A stretch of DNA of 32,830 nucleotides from Acidimicrobiales bacterium (GTDB lineage: Bacteria > Actinomycetota > Acidimicrobiia > Acidimicrobiales > VFJN01): the NCBI GenBank assembly GCA_030681555.1, contig JAUXRW010000059.1:1-32830 (forward strand), written 5' to 3'. The translations under genes and the position numbers were made by a program. The notes beneath the pieces were generated by a model. The model ran no database searches. It was not told the origin of the DNA and was given only the letters and a program-made list of their open reading frames with translations. Positions 15,832 through 24,651 of the stretch are shown one piece after another. Each line of letters starts with the position of its first letter. Within the stretch, counting starts at the first letter, position 1.

Positions 15832-16926
15832 ATGCCCCACCCCCACCACCGCACGATCCGACGACTGCGGCGATCCCTGCTCCTTGCTGCCGCCGCCGTC
15901 GCAGCCGCCCTCGCGGTGATCGTGGCCGGGGCGTCACCCGCCGCAGCGTGCGGCGGCCTCATCGGTGAGAACGGCACCGTCCAGCTGACCCGGACCAGCA
16001 CCTTGGCGGCGTTCCACGATGGCGTGGAGAGGTACGTCACCTCGTTCGAGTTCACCGGCGAAGGCGAGGAGGTGGGCTCCATCATCCCGCTGCCCGACGT
16101 CCCGACCGAGGTGGTCCGGGGCGGGGACTGGACGCTGCAGCGCCTGGCCCAGGAGGTGGCGCCCCCGGCCGGGGCAGAGGCAGCCGCGCTGACGTCGGGA
16201 CGAGCGACGGCCGACGCGGAGGTGGTCCTCGAGACGAAGATCGACGCGCTGGACATCACGGTCCTGCGGGGCGGGGGCGTGGAGGTGGGCCGGTGGGCCA
16301 CGGAGCACGGCTTCCTCCTCACGCCCGACGCGCCCGAGGTGCTCGACTTCTACGCCGCTCGCAGCCAGGTGTTCATGGCCGCGCGGTTCGACGCCTCGCG
16401 GGCGGCCGAGCTCGGCCAAGGCGCGGGCGACGGCACGCCGATCATGCTCACCATCCCGACGGAGCAGCCGTGGGTGCCGCTGCGGATCCTGAGCCTCGGC
16501 CTCGACGAGAGCCGCTTCGTGGAGGCCGACGTGTTCCTCCTCACCGACGACACTCCCGACCTGCTCGCCGGCGGGCCGGGCCTGCGCCTCGAGCGCAGCG
16601 AGCCGGCCTCCGCCGGGCTCCTCGACGACCTCCGGTCGGACGTCGGCATGGAGTGGGTGCCCGAACGGATGTGGTTCACGTACCTGCAGGTCGCGGCGCC
16701 CGCCGGCGACCTCGACTACGACCTCGCCGTGTCCGCCGACGGCGCGCTCCCGGATCGCCGGGACACCGGCGTGGAGGGCCCCGACGTCCAGCCGATCAGC
16801 TCGGTGCTCGGCGAGTCGGACCGCTCCGCCTGGCCGCTCGTCCTCGGCGCCGCCGCCGGGGCGGCCGTGCTCGGCGGCGGCGTGGTGCGGGACCGGCGGC
16901 GCTCCGACCGGGACAATGCGCCATGA
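15832..16926 (+). CDS. DUF2330 family exported protein
   Basis: A 364-residue extracytoplasmic protein. An arginine-rich N-terminus (HHRTIRRLRRS) and hydrophobic core (16-35) form a signal peptide ending AAAC40GG. The family's conserved cysteine-glycine-glycine thus sits at or near the mature N-terminus. C40 is the only cysteine I see. The body is a beta-rich DUF2330 domain with SFEFTGEGEEVGSIIPLPDVP and IPTEQPWVPLRIL. A C-terminal helix (about 331-350) followed by RDRRRSDR anchors it with the tail inside. Function is unknown. ATG 15832 has GAGGAG upstream. The stop overlaps the cupredoxin start (ATGA), a strong sign of paired function. Confidence 0.85.
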   Translation: MPHPHHRTIRRLRRSLLLAAAAVAAALAVIVAGASPAAACGGLIGENGTVQLTRTSTLAAFHDGVERYVTSFEFTGEGEEVGSIIPLPDVPTEVVRGGDWTLQRLAQEVAPPAGAEAAALTSGRATADAEVVLETKIDALDITVLRGGGVEVGRWATEHGFLLTPDAPEVLDFYAARSQVFMAARFDASRAAELGQGAGDGTPIMLTIPTEQPWVPLRILSLGLDESRFVEADVFLLTDDTPDLLAGGPGLRLERSEPASAGLLDDLRSDVGMEWVPERMWFTYLQVAAPAGDLDYDLAVSADGALPDRRDTGVEGPDVQPISSVLGESDRSAWPLVLGAAAGAAVLGGGVVRDRRRSDRDNAP

Positions 16927-17366
16927 GGCGCCTGAGGCGATGGGCGCTCGTGGCCGCCGCAGCCGGGCTCGGCACGGCCACCGGGTACGCGGTCGACGCC
17001 TCCGCCGACCCGCACGGCGCCCTGGGCCCGGGGGTCGTGCGGGTGGAGATCGGCATCGAGCACAGCCGCTTCTCCGTCGGCCGCCTGCGGGTGGTCGAGG
17101 GCACCCTCCTCGAGCTGGTCGTGCGCAACGACGACCCGATCGCCCACGAGCTGGTCGTCGGGCCGCCCTCAGTGCAGCGTGCCCACGAGGACGGGGCGGA
17201 GCAGCGCCACCCGCCGGTGCCCGGCGAGGTCTCCGTCGCGCCGGGCGAGCGGGGGTTCACCTTCGCCACCTTCGACGAGCCCGGCGTGGTCGCGTACGCA
17301 TGTCACCTCCCGGGCCACGTGGCCTATGGCATGGCGGGCGAGATCGAGGTCGTCGCCGCTCCCTGA
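16923..17366 (+). CDS. cupredoxin-domain protein
   Basis: A 147-residue small blue-copper-type protein. An N-terminal arginine-rich segment and hydrophobic stretch (8-24) form a signal peptide or anchor. The type-1 copper ligands are visible: His75 in DPIAHELVVG, Cys127 and His132 in CHLPGH, and Met137 in YGM. The spacing (Cys-x4-His-x4-Met) matches plastocyanin/azurin-type sites. It probably carries electrons or holds copper outside the membrane. The ATG overlaps the stop of the DUF2330 gene. GACAAT five bases before the ATG could also give an internal leaderless start. Confidence 0.85.
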   Translation: MRRLRRWALVAAAAGLGTATGYAVDASADPHGALGPGVVRVEIGIEHSRFSVGRLRVVEGTLLELVVRNDDPIAHELVVGPPSVQRAHEDGAEQRHPPVPGEVSVAPGERGFTFATFDEPGVVAYACHLPGHVAYGMAGEIEVVAAP

Positions 17367-17379
17367 CGTCGCGGCCCGG

Positions 17380-17385
17380 CAGAAT
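17380..17385 (+). promoter_or_regulatory. candidate -10 for leaderless ald transcript
   Basis: CAGAAT ends 6 bases before the ATG at 17392, with no Shine-Dalgarno sequence between. The A at position 2 and T at position 6 fit the actinobacterial -10 pattern. Confidence 0.3.
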
Positions 17386-17391
17386 GGCCCG

Positions 17392-18510
17392 ATGGCGACG
17401 CACGTGGTCGGGATCCCCGCCGAGGTCAAGGCCGACGAGCGCCGTGTGGCGCTCACGCCCGACGGCGTCCGCGAGCTCGAGGCCCACGGGGTCGACGTGC
17501 TCGTCGAGGCCGGCGCCGGGGAGGGCGCGAGCATCGCCGACGACGCGTACGCCGCCGCCGGGGCCGAGCTGGTCGACACCGCAGCCGAGGTCTGGGCCCG
17601 CGCCGACCTCGTGTGCAAGGTGAAGGAGCCCCAGGCCGAGGAGCTCCCGCGCCTGCGCGCCGAGCAGACCCTGTTCACGTACCTCCACCTCGCCGCCTAC
17701 CCGGACCTGGCCCGCGGCCTGTGCCACTCGGGCACCACCGCCCTCGCCTATGAGACCGTGATGCGTGAGGACGGGCAGCTCCCGCTGCTCGCGCCTATGA
17801 GCGAGGTCGCAGGGCGCATGGCCGTGCAGGCCGGGGCCCGGTTCCTCGAAGCGCCGCAGGGCGGTCGCGGGGTGCTGCTCGGCGGGGCGCCCGGCGTGCA
17901 GCCTGGACGGGTGGTGGTGATCGGCGCCGGCAACGTCGGCTGGAACGCCGCGTGGATCGCCGCCGGCATGGAGGCGGAGGTCAACCTGCTCGACCGCAAC
18001 CTCGACCGGCTGCGGGTCGTCGACCAGATCCACAAGGGACGGATCAGCACCCTCGCCTCCAACCGCGGCACCCTCGAGCGGTGCATCGCCGAGGCGGACC
18101 TCGTCATCGGCGCCGTGCTCCTCGCCGGTGGCCGGGCGCCGGTGGTGGTCACCGAGGACATGGTGCGGTCGATGCGGCCCGGGTCCGTCATCGTCGACGT
18201 CGCCATCGATCAGGGCGGCTGCGTGGCCACCGCTCGCGAGACCACCCACCACGACCCCACCTACGTCGTGCACGACGTCGTCCACTACTGCGTCGGCAAC
18301 ATCCCGGGGGCGGTCCCGGCCACCTCCACCCACGCCTTGACCAACGCCACGCTGCCCTACATCGTCGCTCTCGCCGTCCACGGCACAGAGGAGGCGATCC
18401 GGCTCGATCCCGTCCTGGCCGCCGGGCTCAACGTTCAGGGCGGGGCGCTCGTCCACCCAGCGGTGGCCGAGGCGCTCGGCGTGGCCGTGGGCCACGCCCC
18501 GCCTGGCTGA
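17392..18510 (+). CDS. ald: alanine dehydrogenase
   Basis: A 372-residue NAD-dependent L-alanine dehydrogenase interconverting alanine with pyruvate and ammonium. The N-terminal substrate domain has IPAEVKADERRVALTP, KVKEP with the pyruvate-binding lysine at about 78, and YLHLAAY with the catalytic His99. The NAD fold has GAGNVGWNAAWIAAGM, and DVAIDQGGC contains the catalytic aspartate. The C-terminal HYCVGNIPGAVPATST block is diagnostic and distinguishes it from the transhydrogenase alpha subunit, which shares the fold. Length matches the family. It ends 88 bases before the convergent transporter operon, with a hairpin between them. Confidence 0.95.
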   Translation: MATHVVGIPAEVKADERRVALTPDGVRELEAHGVDVLVEAGAGEGASIADDAYAAAGAELVDTAAEVWARADLVCKVKEPQAEELPRLRAEQTLFTYLHLAAYPDLARGLCHSGTTALAYETVMREDGQLPLLAPMSEVAGRMAVQAGARFLEAPQGGRGVLLGGAPGVQPGRVVVIGAGNVGWNAAWIAAGMEAEVNLLDRNLDRLRVVDQIHKGRISTLASNRGTLERCIAEADLVIGAVLLAGGRAPVVVTEDMVRSMRPGSVIVDVAIDQGGCVATARETTHHDPTYVVHDVVHYCVGNIPGAVPATSTHALTNATLPYIVALAVHGTEEAIRLDPVLAAGLNVQGGALVHPAVAEALGVAVGHAPPG

Positions 18511-18533
18511 GGTACGGGGGTAGGACGCGACGA

Positions 18534-18552
18534 GGGGGCCCCAGAGGCCCCC
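18534..18552. terminator. bidirectional hairpin terminator
   Basis: GGGGGCC and GGCCCCC form a 7-base G/C stem around the loop CCAGA, in the 88-base gap between ald and the convergent liv operon. No U-run follows on either strand. Confidence 0.65.
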
Positions 18553-18598
18553 CCGTCACCTCCGTCGGTTCAGCCCGGAGGGCCCCCGACCGCCGTCG

Positions 18599-19906
18599 TC
18601 ACTCGTCGACGCGCGTGAACTCGAAGTCCTTCGCGAACGGCGCCTCGATGTCCCGCTCGAGCAGGGAGAGGCCCGTCGGGTTGGCCGGGTCGACCTTGAA
18701 GATCGTCGACTTCGTCGGCGGCACCCGCTCGTCGGCCGGCCCGTAGGTGTAGTCGCCGCTGAGCCCGTCGAAGGTCAGCGTCTCGAGCTCCTCGAGAGCC
18801 CGGAGCACGCCCTCGTGGGACAGGTCGCTGAGCTCGACAGCCTTCTCGAGCAGCGCGGTCACGGCCTTCGCCTGCAGGTAGCCGAAGTTGAAGTACACAT
18901 CGGGCTGCTGGCTGGCGGCATAGGTGTCCTTGATGCGGACCAGCTCGGCCATGCCCTCGACGCTCGTGTCGCCGTACTCCACGCCCTCGGAGGCCACGAG
19001 GAAGTTGGCCTGCAGGTACGGGGCCAGCGGCGATGCGCCGAGTGCGCCGATCCAGCTCGGGGACTGCCCGATCCACTGCGGCGCGAACTGGGCCTTCACG
19101 GCCTCGCCGAGCGCCGCGCCGGTGGCCGACGGGGTGGAGACGAGGAACACCATCTCGCAGCCGTCGCCCTGGAGCTGGCCGATCGGCGCCGTGAACGCAT
19201 CGGCGGTCGCGCCCACCGGGAACCGGGCCGTGACGCCGAGCTGGATCTCGAGCTCCTCGGCGGCGAAGTCGAGGCCGGCCTGGCCCGCCTCACCGTAGGG
19301 GTCGTCCTGGATCAGCGAGCAGACCTTCTTGCCCTCGCCCTCACCTTCGGTGACGTACCAGTTCAGGGCGTTGATGGCCTGGATCTGGTACGGCCCGCCG
19401 ATGGGGAGGAGGTTGGGCTCCCGCACCCAGAACGAGTCGAGGGATGCAGGCGCCGCGACGACCTCGTCGTCGATGAGCTGCTCGAGGATGGCGTTGACGA
19501 TCGGCGTGCCCAGCAGCTGGGCGATCATCACCGTGTTCTCCTTGACCGACGCGTACTCCTGGCCCGCCTTGGTTGGGTCGTAGCCGCTGTCCCGGATGTC
19601 GAGCTCGATCTTGTACTTGCCGTCGATGCCACCGAGCTCGGTGTTGACGTAGTCGAAGTACGCCTTGTTGCCCGCGGTCAGCGGCTCGCCGATCAGGGCG
19701 ACGGGGCCGCTCGTCGGGGTGATGACGCCGAGCTTGATCGTGGTCCCGTCGAAGCCCGGCACCGTTGCCAGCTCGCCGCCGGTCTCGGCGCTGGTGCCGC
19801 TGTCGTCGGTCTCCGCGCTGTCGTCGTCATCGCCTCCACAGGCTGCCGCCGTCAGCGCGAGCGCCAGGGCCAGGGCCAGTGGTCGGGACCACGTGTGTCG
19901 CTTCAT
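18599..19906 (-). CDS. branched-chain amino acid-type ABC transporter substrate-binding lipoprotein
   Basis: A 435-residue periplasmic-binding-fold protein. The signal peptide (KRHTWSRPLALALALALTAAAC) ends in a lipobox with Cys23, followed by an acidic linker GGDDDDSAETDDSG. The receptor domain shows IKLGVITPTSGPVALIGEP at its first strand, as in the LivK/Peripla_BP_6 family. GGGGGAG lies 7 bases before ATG 19906. It is the last gene of the operon and separated from livM by 65 bases. Extra expression of the receptor is typical, but I see no clear promoter in the gap. The ligand is not readable; the embedded CoA ligase suggests a carboxylic acid. Confidence 0.92.
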   Translation of the reverse strand: MKRHTWSRPLALALALALTAAACGGDDDDSAETDDSGTSAETGGELATVPGFDGTTIKLGVITPTSGPVALIGEPLTAGNKAYFDYVNTELGGIDGKYKIELDIRDSGYDPTKAGQEYASVKENTVMIAQLLGTPIVNAILEQLIDDEVVAAPASLDSFWVREPNLLPIGGPYQIQAINALNWYVTEGEGEGKKVCSLIQDDPYGEAGQAGLDFAAEELEIQLGVTARFPVGATADAFTAPIGQLQGDGCEMVFLVSTPSATGAALGEAVKAQFAPQWIGQSPSWIGALGASPLAPYLQANFLVASEGVEYGDTSVEGMAELVRIKDTYAASQQPDVYFNFGYLQAKAVTALLEKAVELSDLSHEGVLRALEELETLTFDGLSGDYTYGPADERVPPTKSTIFKVDPANPTGLSLLERDIEAPFAKDFEFTRVDE

Positions 19907-19971
19907 GTTGGTTCTCCCCCAGGGTTGGTGTGGTTTCGGTGTGAGCAGGGTCGGGTTGTCGGACGGTCGTA

Positions 19972-21135
19972 TCAGTACGAGAAGGGCCAGGTGAGCAGCC
20001 AGGCCTTGGCGCGCAGCCACAGCGCGGCCAGGCCGCGCGGCTCGAACATCAGGAAGACGACGATGAAGAGCCCGAAGAGGATGTTGTTGAACTCGCCGAT
20101 CGAGAGGAAGCCGGAATCGCCCGGGCTCGCGATGATGATCGGGTCGAAGACGAAGGCGCTGCTGTTCCGGGCGATGAGCTGCTGGCCCCCGGACACCAGG
20201 AGGGCGCCGAGGATCGACCCGAAGATCGTGCCGACGCCGCCGATGATCAGCATGGCGACGAACGTGATCGACAGGAAGAGCGTGAAGATCCCCGTCTCCA
20301 AGCGGTTCGTGACGATCCCGTAGAGCGCGCCCGACAGGGCGGCGAGGGCGCTCGACCACGCGAAGGCACCGACCTTGTACCGGGCCAGGTTGACGCCGAT
20401 CACCTCGGCCGAGAGGTCGCGGTCGCGAACGGCCTGCATGGCCCGGCCCGCCCGGGAGCGGACGAGGTTCTTGGCGAGGAGGGCGACGATCGCGACGATC
20501 GCCCAGACGAGCCAGAACATCCCCTGCTCCTTCTCGTAGGAGCTGCCGGCGATCTCGAGCTCCCGGAAGTCGAGCCCGCCGATCGACACGGAGGCGCCGC
20601 GCAGGCTGGTGCCCGACCCGCCGCCCGTCACGCTGTCCCAGGTCTTCCAGATGTGCTCGCCGAGGAACACCAGCCCGAGGGTCACGATGACGAGGTAGTT
20701 CCCACGGAGGCGGAGCGCGAACGGGCCGACGACGGCGCCGACGACGAAACCGATCAACGCGGCCGCCGGGAGGAACAGGAGCATCGGCCAGTCCCGCTGC
20801 GCGCCGAGGTAGGCGGCGGCGTACCCGCCGGCGCCGAAGAAGAACGCATGGCCGAGGCTGACCTGCCCGGCGTAGCCGGTGAGGAGGTTGAGGCCGATCA
20901 CGCCGACCGCGTAGACGCCGCAGATCGTGAGGACGCCGAGGACGTAGTTGCTGAAGTAGCCGGGCGCCCAGAGGTAGAGGAAGATCAGCAGCCCCAGCCC
21001 GAGCTTCCGCCAGGGGCCTCGGAAGAGCTTGAGGTCGTCGGCGTAGTCGAGGACGAGGTTGCGGTGCGGCGACCCCCCCGCCGGCGCGCGGCGGACGAAG
21101 GCGGTGAGGCCGCTGAGGCCGCTGAGCGCAGCCAT
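19972..21135 (-). CDS. livM: branched-chain amino acid-type ABC transporter permease (LivM)
   Basis: A 387-residue inner-membrane permease with about 8-10 helices. The LivM hallmarks are present: GLNLLTGYAGQVSLGHAFFFGAGGYAAA in the first half and the EAA-like cytoplasmic loop SRAGRAMQAVRDRDLSAEVIGVN, which contacts the ATPases. The N-terminal 45 residues are a soluble extension. ATG 21135 shares one base with the livH stop (TGATG), so translation is coupled. Confidence 0.93.
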   Translation of the reverse strand: MAALSGLSGLTAFVRRAPAGGSPHRNLVLDYADDLKLFRGPWRKLGLGLLIFLYLWAPGYFSNYVLGVLTICGVYAVGVIGLNLLTGYAGQVSLGHAFFFGAGGYAAAYLGAQRDWPMLLFLPAAALIGFVVGAVVGPFALRLRGNYLVIVTLGLVFLGEHIWKTWDSVTGGGSGTSLRGASVSIGGLDFRELEIAGSSYEKEQGMFWLVWAIVAIVALLAKNLVRSRAGRAMQAVRDRDLSAEVIGVNLARYKVGAFAWSSALAALSGALYGIVTNRLETGIFTLFLSITFVAMLIIGGVGTIFGSILGALLVSGGQQLIARNSSAFVFDPIIIASPGDSGFLSIGEFNNILFGLFIVVFLMFEPRGLAALWLRAKAWLLTWPFSY

Positions 21136-22061
21136 CAGACCCGCCGCACCTCCTTCGTGCCGAAGAGGCCGTAGGGCCGGACCAGCAGGATGACGATCAT
21201 GACGAGGTAGGGCGACACGAGCTCGAAGCCCTGGCCCGCCCACTCGAGGTACTCGGGGGCGAGCAGCGCGGTCATCTGCTGCACGATGCCGATGATCACC
21301 CCGCCGACGACGGCGCCCAAGGGCGAGTCGAGGCCACCGAGGATCATGGCGGGGAAGGCCACCAAGGCGATGAGCCCGACGGTGGGGCCGAGGGCGGCGC
21401 TGCCCGCCGAGAGGACGGCGCCGGCGAGGGCAGCGACCAGGCCCGCGATGCCCCACGACACGCGGTAGACGACCCGGGCGCTGATCCCCTGCGCCATCGC
21501 CGCTTCCTGGTCGAGCGCCGTGGCGCGCATGGCCAGGCCGAGGGAGGAGTAGCGGAAGAACAGGAAGAAGGCGCCCAGCACCGCCGAGGTGAAGACGATG
21601 GTCCAGATGTCGCGGTCGGCGATGGCGACGTCGCCCACGGTTCGGACGTTCAGCCCCCAGGGATCACCCAGGTTCTTCGGGTCAGGGCCCCAGATCGCCG
21701 TGACCACGTTGTCGATGATGAAGAGCACGCCGATCGTCACCATCACCAGCGTGAAGGGCGCCTCCCCGATCATGCGCCGTAGCACCAGCGCCTCCAGCAG
21801 CATGCCGATGGCCGCGCCCCCCGCCATGGCCACGAGGAGCGCGAGGTAGAAGTTGAGGCCCCAGGTCTCGCTGGCGTTGAAGGTGAGGTACCCGCCCACG
21901 AGGACGAAGCTGGCCTGGGCGAAGTTGATGACGCCGGTGGCCTTGAAGACGATCACGAAGCCGAGGGCCACGAGCGCGTACTTGCAGCCGAGGGCGAAGC
22001 CGGAGACGAGGCTGCGCAGGAGGTCGGATTGGCTGATGTCGGCGAGGACCGCAGCGATCAC
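21135..22061 (-). CDS. livH: branched-chain amino acid-type ABC transporter permease (LivH)
   Basis: A 308-residue inner-membrane permease. The N-terminal GFALGCKYALVALGFVIVFKATGVINFAQ is the LivH signature, and the coupling loop is SSLGLAMRATALDQEAAMAQGI. It pairs with LivM to form the channel. The start is GTG 22061, overlapping the stop of the acyl-CoA synthetase (GTGA). An upstream extension of the frame lies inside the synthetase and is not conserved. Confidence 0.93.
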   Translation of the reverse strand: MIAAVLADISQSDLLRSLVSGFALGCKYALVALGFVIVFKATGVINFAQASFVLVGGYLTFNASETWGLNFYLALLVAMAGGAAIGMLLEALVLRRMIGEAPFTLVMVTIGVLFIIDNVVTAIWGPDPKNLGDPWGLNVRTVGDVAIADRDIWTIVFTSAVLGAFFLFFRYSSLGLAMRATALDQEAAMAQGISARVVYRVSWGIAGLVAALAGAVLSAGSAALGPTVGLIALVAFPAMILGGLDSPLGAVVGGVIIGIVQQMTALLAPEYLEWAGQGFELVSPYLVMIVILLVRPYGLFGTKEVRRV

Positions 22062-23884
22062 CGGTAGAGCCCCTCGATCAGGTCCTTGAACTGGGTCTCG
22101 ACGGCCCGACGCTTCACCTTCTGCGTGGCCGTGACCTCGCCGTCCTCCGGGTCGAGCTCCTTGGGCAGCAGCGCGAAGGCCTTGACGGTCTCGACCTGCG
22201 CCAGCTCGCCGTTGACCTGCTGCACCCACTCGTCGATGAGGGCAACGACCTCGGGCTTTCGCGACAGGTCGGCGTAGGTGGTGAAGCCGATGCGGTGCTG
22301 GAGCGCCCATGCGCCGACGGTGTCGAGCTCGATCCCGATCAGCGCGACGAGGTGCTTCCGCTGGTCACCGATCACGACGGCTTCGCGCACGAAGGGCGAG
22401 ACCTTCAGCTTGTTCTCGATCTCGGAGGGGCTGATGTTCTTCCCGCCGGCCGTGATGATGATGTCCTTCATCCGATCGGTGATCTGGAGGAACCCGTCCT
22501 CGTCGAGGACTCCGACGTCGCCCGTGTGGAGCCACCCGTCCGCGTCGATGGCCTCCTTCGTCGCCTTAGGATCCTTGAAGTAACCCAGGAAGGTGCCCGG
22601 CCCACGGGTGAGGATCTCACCGTCGGGCGCGATGCGCAGCTCGCACCCGTCCACGGGCGGCCCGACCTTGCCGAGGCGGACGTCCTCGCCCGGTGTGACC
22701 GTGCCCTGGGCTGTGTTCTCGGTCTGGCCGTAGCCCTCCCGCACCGGCACGCCGAGGGTCCAGAAGAACTCGAGCACCTGCGGCGCGATCGGTGCGGCCC
22801 CCGAGAGCACGCCGCGAGCCCGGGATAGGCCGAGCTTGTGTCGGAGGGGGCGGTACAGGAACAGCCAGCCGAGCGCGTAGCGGAGCTTGTCGAGACCGCC
22901 GATGCGCCCACCGCTCCACCGCCGCCGGGCCACGCCTCGGCCCACCCCCATCCAGAGCTTGTAGTTGGCCCGCTTGACCCAGCCGGCGTCGGCCATACGG
23001 ATCGTGATGCCAGCCATGAGCTTCTCCCACACGCGCGGCACCCCGAGGAAGAAGGTCGGCTGGACCTCGCGCAGGTCCTGCAGGAAGGTCTCCCCGCTCT
23101 CCCCGAAGTTCACGACGTAGCCCTGGGCCACCGCGTCAATCCCGGAGATGAGGCGTTCGGCGATGTGGCACAGCGGCAGGTAGGAGAGGACCTCGGTCTC
23201 GGCGCTGACGCCGAAGGCGGCGCCGGAGTTGGCGGCCGCGCTCAGCAGGTTGTGGTGGCTGAGCATCGCCCCCTTAGGGGGCCCGGTGGTGCCGCTGGTG
23301 TAGACGATGATCGCCGGGCCCGAGAGGTCGATGGCCGCCGCGCTGGCCTCGACGTCGAGGATCGAGGAGCGACCGATCTCCTCGAGCTCGGCCAGGGTCA
23401 TCAGCAGGTCGTCGTCGAGGTCGATGCCGCGCGGGTCGATGACGACGATCCGCTCGAGGTGAACCAGCTGCTGGCGGACGGCGAACGCCTTGTCCACCTG
23501 CTCCTCGTCCTCCGCGATGAGGACGCGGGCCTCGGAGTGGTTGAGGAGGTACTCGACCTCGGCGGCCGGCGAGGTCGGGTAGATCCCGACGGTGACGCCG
23601 CCGAGCGCCTGGGTGGCCAGGTCGGCGAAGAGCCACGCCGGCCGGTTCTCCGCGTGGATCGCCACACGGTCGCCGGCCTGCACGCCGAGCTCGGCCAGAC
23701 CCCGTGCGATGGCCGTGACGCGGTCCGCGTAGTCGGCCCACCTGTAGGTCTTCCAGCGGCCTCGATCCTTCTTGCGCAGCGCCACCCGTGCGGGGTCGGT
23801 GGCGGCCCGGCGCAGCACTGTGCTCGGCAGGCTCTCGGTGGCGTGGCCGCCTGGGGCCGTGGGCGTCTCGAGCACTGCCGTCAT
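22058..23884 (-). CDS. AMP-dependent long-chain acyl-CoA synthetase
   Basis: A 608-residue ANL-superfamily ligase that activates a carboxylic acid to its acyl-adenylate and then its CoA thioester. Motifs in order: ATP-binding P-loop YTSGTTGPPKG (195-205), GYGQTE, DGWLHTGDVG, and the hinge and A8 region DRMKDIIITAGGKNISP. The C-terminal lysine appears in the GEVTATQKVKRR tail. It resembles FadD15/AMP-ligase types rather than short-chain synthetases. It sits inside the transporter operon, overlapping livG (ATGA) upstream and livH (GTGA) downstream, so its stoichiometry is tied to the transporter. Probable role: trap the imported acid as a CoA ester. Chain length or ring type of the substrate is unknown. 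Confidence 0.93.
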   Translation of the reverse strand: MTAVLETPTAPGGHATESLPSTVLRRAATDPARVALRKKDRGRWKTYRWADYADRVTAIARGLAELGVQAGDRVAIHAENRPAWLFADLATQALGGVTVGIYPTSPAAEVEYLLNHSEARVLIAEDEEQVDKAFAVRQQLVHLERIVVIDPRGIDLDDDLLMTLAELEEIGRSSILDVEASAAAIDLSGPAIIVYTSGTTGPPKGAMLSHHNLLSAAANSGAAFGVSAETEVLSYLPLCHIAERLISGIDAVAQGYVVNFGESGETFLQDLREVQPTFFLGVPRVWEKLMAGITIRMADAGWVKRANYKLWMGVGRGVARRRWSGGRIGGLDKLRYALGWLFLYRPLRHKLGLSRARGVLSGAAPIAPQVLEFFWTLGVPVREGYGQTENTAQGTVTPGEDVRLGKVGPPVDGCELRIAPDGEILTRGPGTFLGYFKDPKATKEAIDADGWLHTGDVGVLDEDGFLQITDRMKDIIITAGGKNISPSEIENKLKVSPFVREAVVIGDQRKHLVALIGIELDTVGAWALQHRIGFTTYADLSRKPEVVALIDEWVQQVNGELAQVETVKAFALLPKELDPEDGEVTATQKVKRRAVETQFKDLIEGLYR

Positions 23885-24651
23885 GCGGCACCTCCGAGGT
23901 AGGCCTCGATCACGCGGGGGTCGCTCTGCACGTCGTCCGGGCTCCCGGTGGCGATGGATACCCCGAAGTCGAGGGCCATCACCCGATCGGCCAGGTCCAT
24001 GACCATGTGCATGTCGTGCTCGACGAGGACCATCGGCAGGTGGAGGCGCTGGCGGATCTCGATGATGTAGCGCGCCATGTCCTCGGTCTCCTCGAGGTTC
24101 ATGCCGGCGACCGGCTCGTCGAGCAGGAGGAGCTTCGGTTCCATCGCGAGCGCCCGTCCGAGCTCGATGCGCTTCTGCACCCCGTACGGGAGGGAGCCGA
24201 CGGGGAGTCGGCGGTAGGCGGTGAGCTCGAGCAGGTCGACGATCTCTTCGACGGCGGCGCGGTGCTCGAGCTCCTCGCGACGGGCCTTCCCGAACCACAG
24301 CGCGCCCGCCAGGAACCCGGAGGACATGCGGTGGTGCCGGCCGAGCAGCAGGTTGTCGATCACGTCGAGGTGCACGAAGAGACCCAGGTTCTGGAAGGTG
24401 CGCCCGATGCCCAGCTGGGCGGTGACGTCGGGACGGACGCCGATGAGGTCCTTGCCGTCGAGCACCATCTTCCCGGACTGCGGGCGGTACACCGCGGAGA
24501 GGCAGTTGAAGATCGACGTCTTGCCGGCGCCGTTGGGGCCGATGACCGCGAACAGCTCGTCCCGCTCCACCTCGAAGGAGACCTGGTTGAGGGCGGTCAC
24601 GCCGCCGAAGCGGAGCGTGAGGTTGTCGACGGTGAGGAGAGGATCGTCCAT
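23881..24651 (-). CDS. livG: branched-chain amino acid-type ABC transporter ATP-binding protein (LivG)
   Basis: A 256-residue ATPase. Walker A is GPNGAGKT (38-45), the Q-loop is in GIGRTFQNLGLF, and Walker B is KLLLLDEPVAGM. The switch histidine is in LVEHDMHMVM. The signature motif is LPYGVQKR rather than LSGGQ, a LivG-typical variant. The LivG-specific insert around RHHRMSSGFLAGALWFGKARREE is present. ATG 24651 shares a base with the livF stop, and the stop overlaps the synthetase start. Confidence 0.94.
   Translation of the reverse strand: MDDPLLTVDNLTLRFGGVTALNQVSFEVERDELFAVIGPNGAGKTSIFNCLSAVYRPQSGKMVLDGKDLIGVRPDVTAQLGIGRTFQNLGLFVHLDVIDNLLLGRHHRMSSGFLAGALWFGKARREELEHRAAVEEIVDLLELTAYRRLPVGSLPYGVQKRIELGRALAMEPKLLLLDEPVAGMNLEETEDMARYIIEIRQRLHLPMVLVEHDMHMVMDLADRVMALDFGVSIATGSPDDVQSDPRVIEAYLGGAA

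Noticed and set aside
17392-18510. NAD(P) transhydrogenase alpha subunit for the alanine dehydrogenase gene
   Set aside because: The length of 372 residues, the HYCVGNIPGAVPATST block and the lack of a beta-subunit gene fit alanine dehydrogenase.
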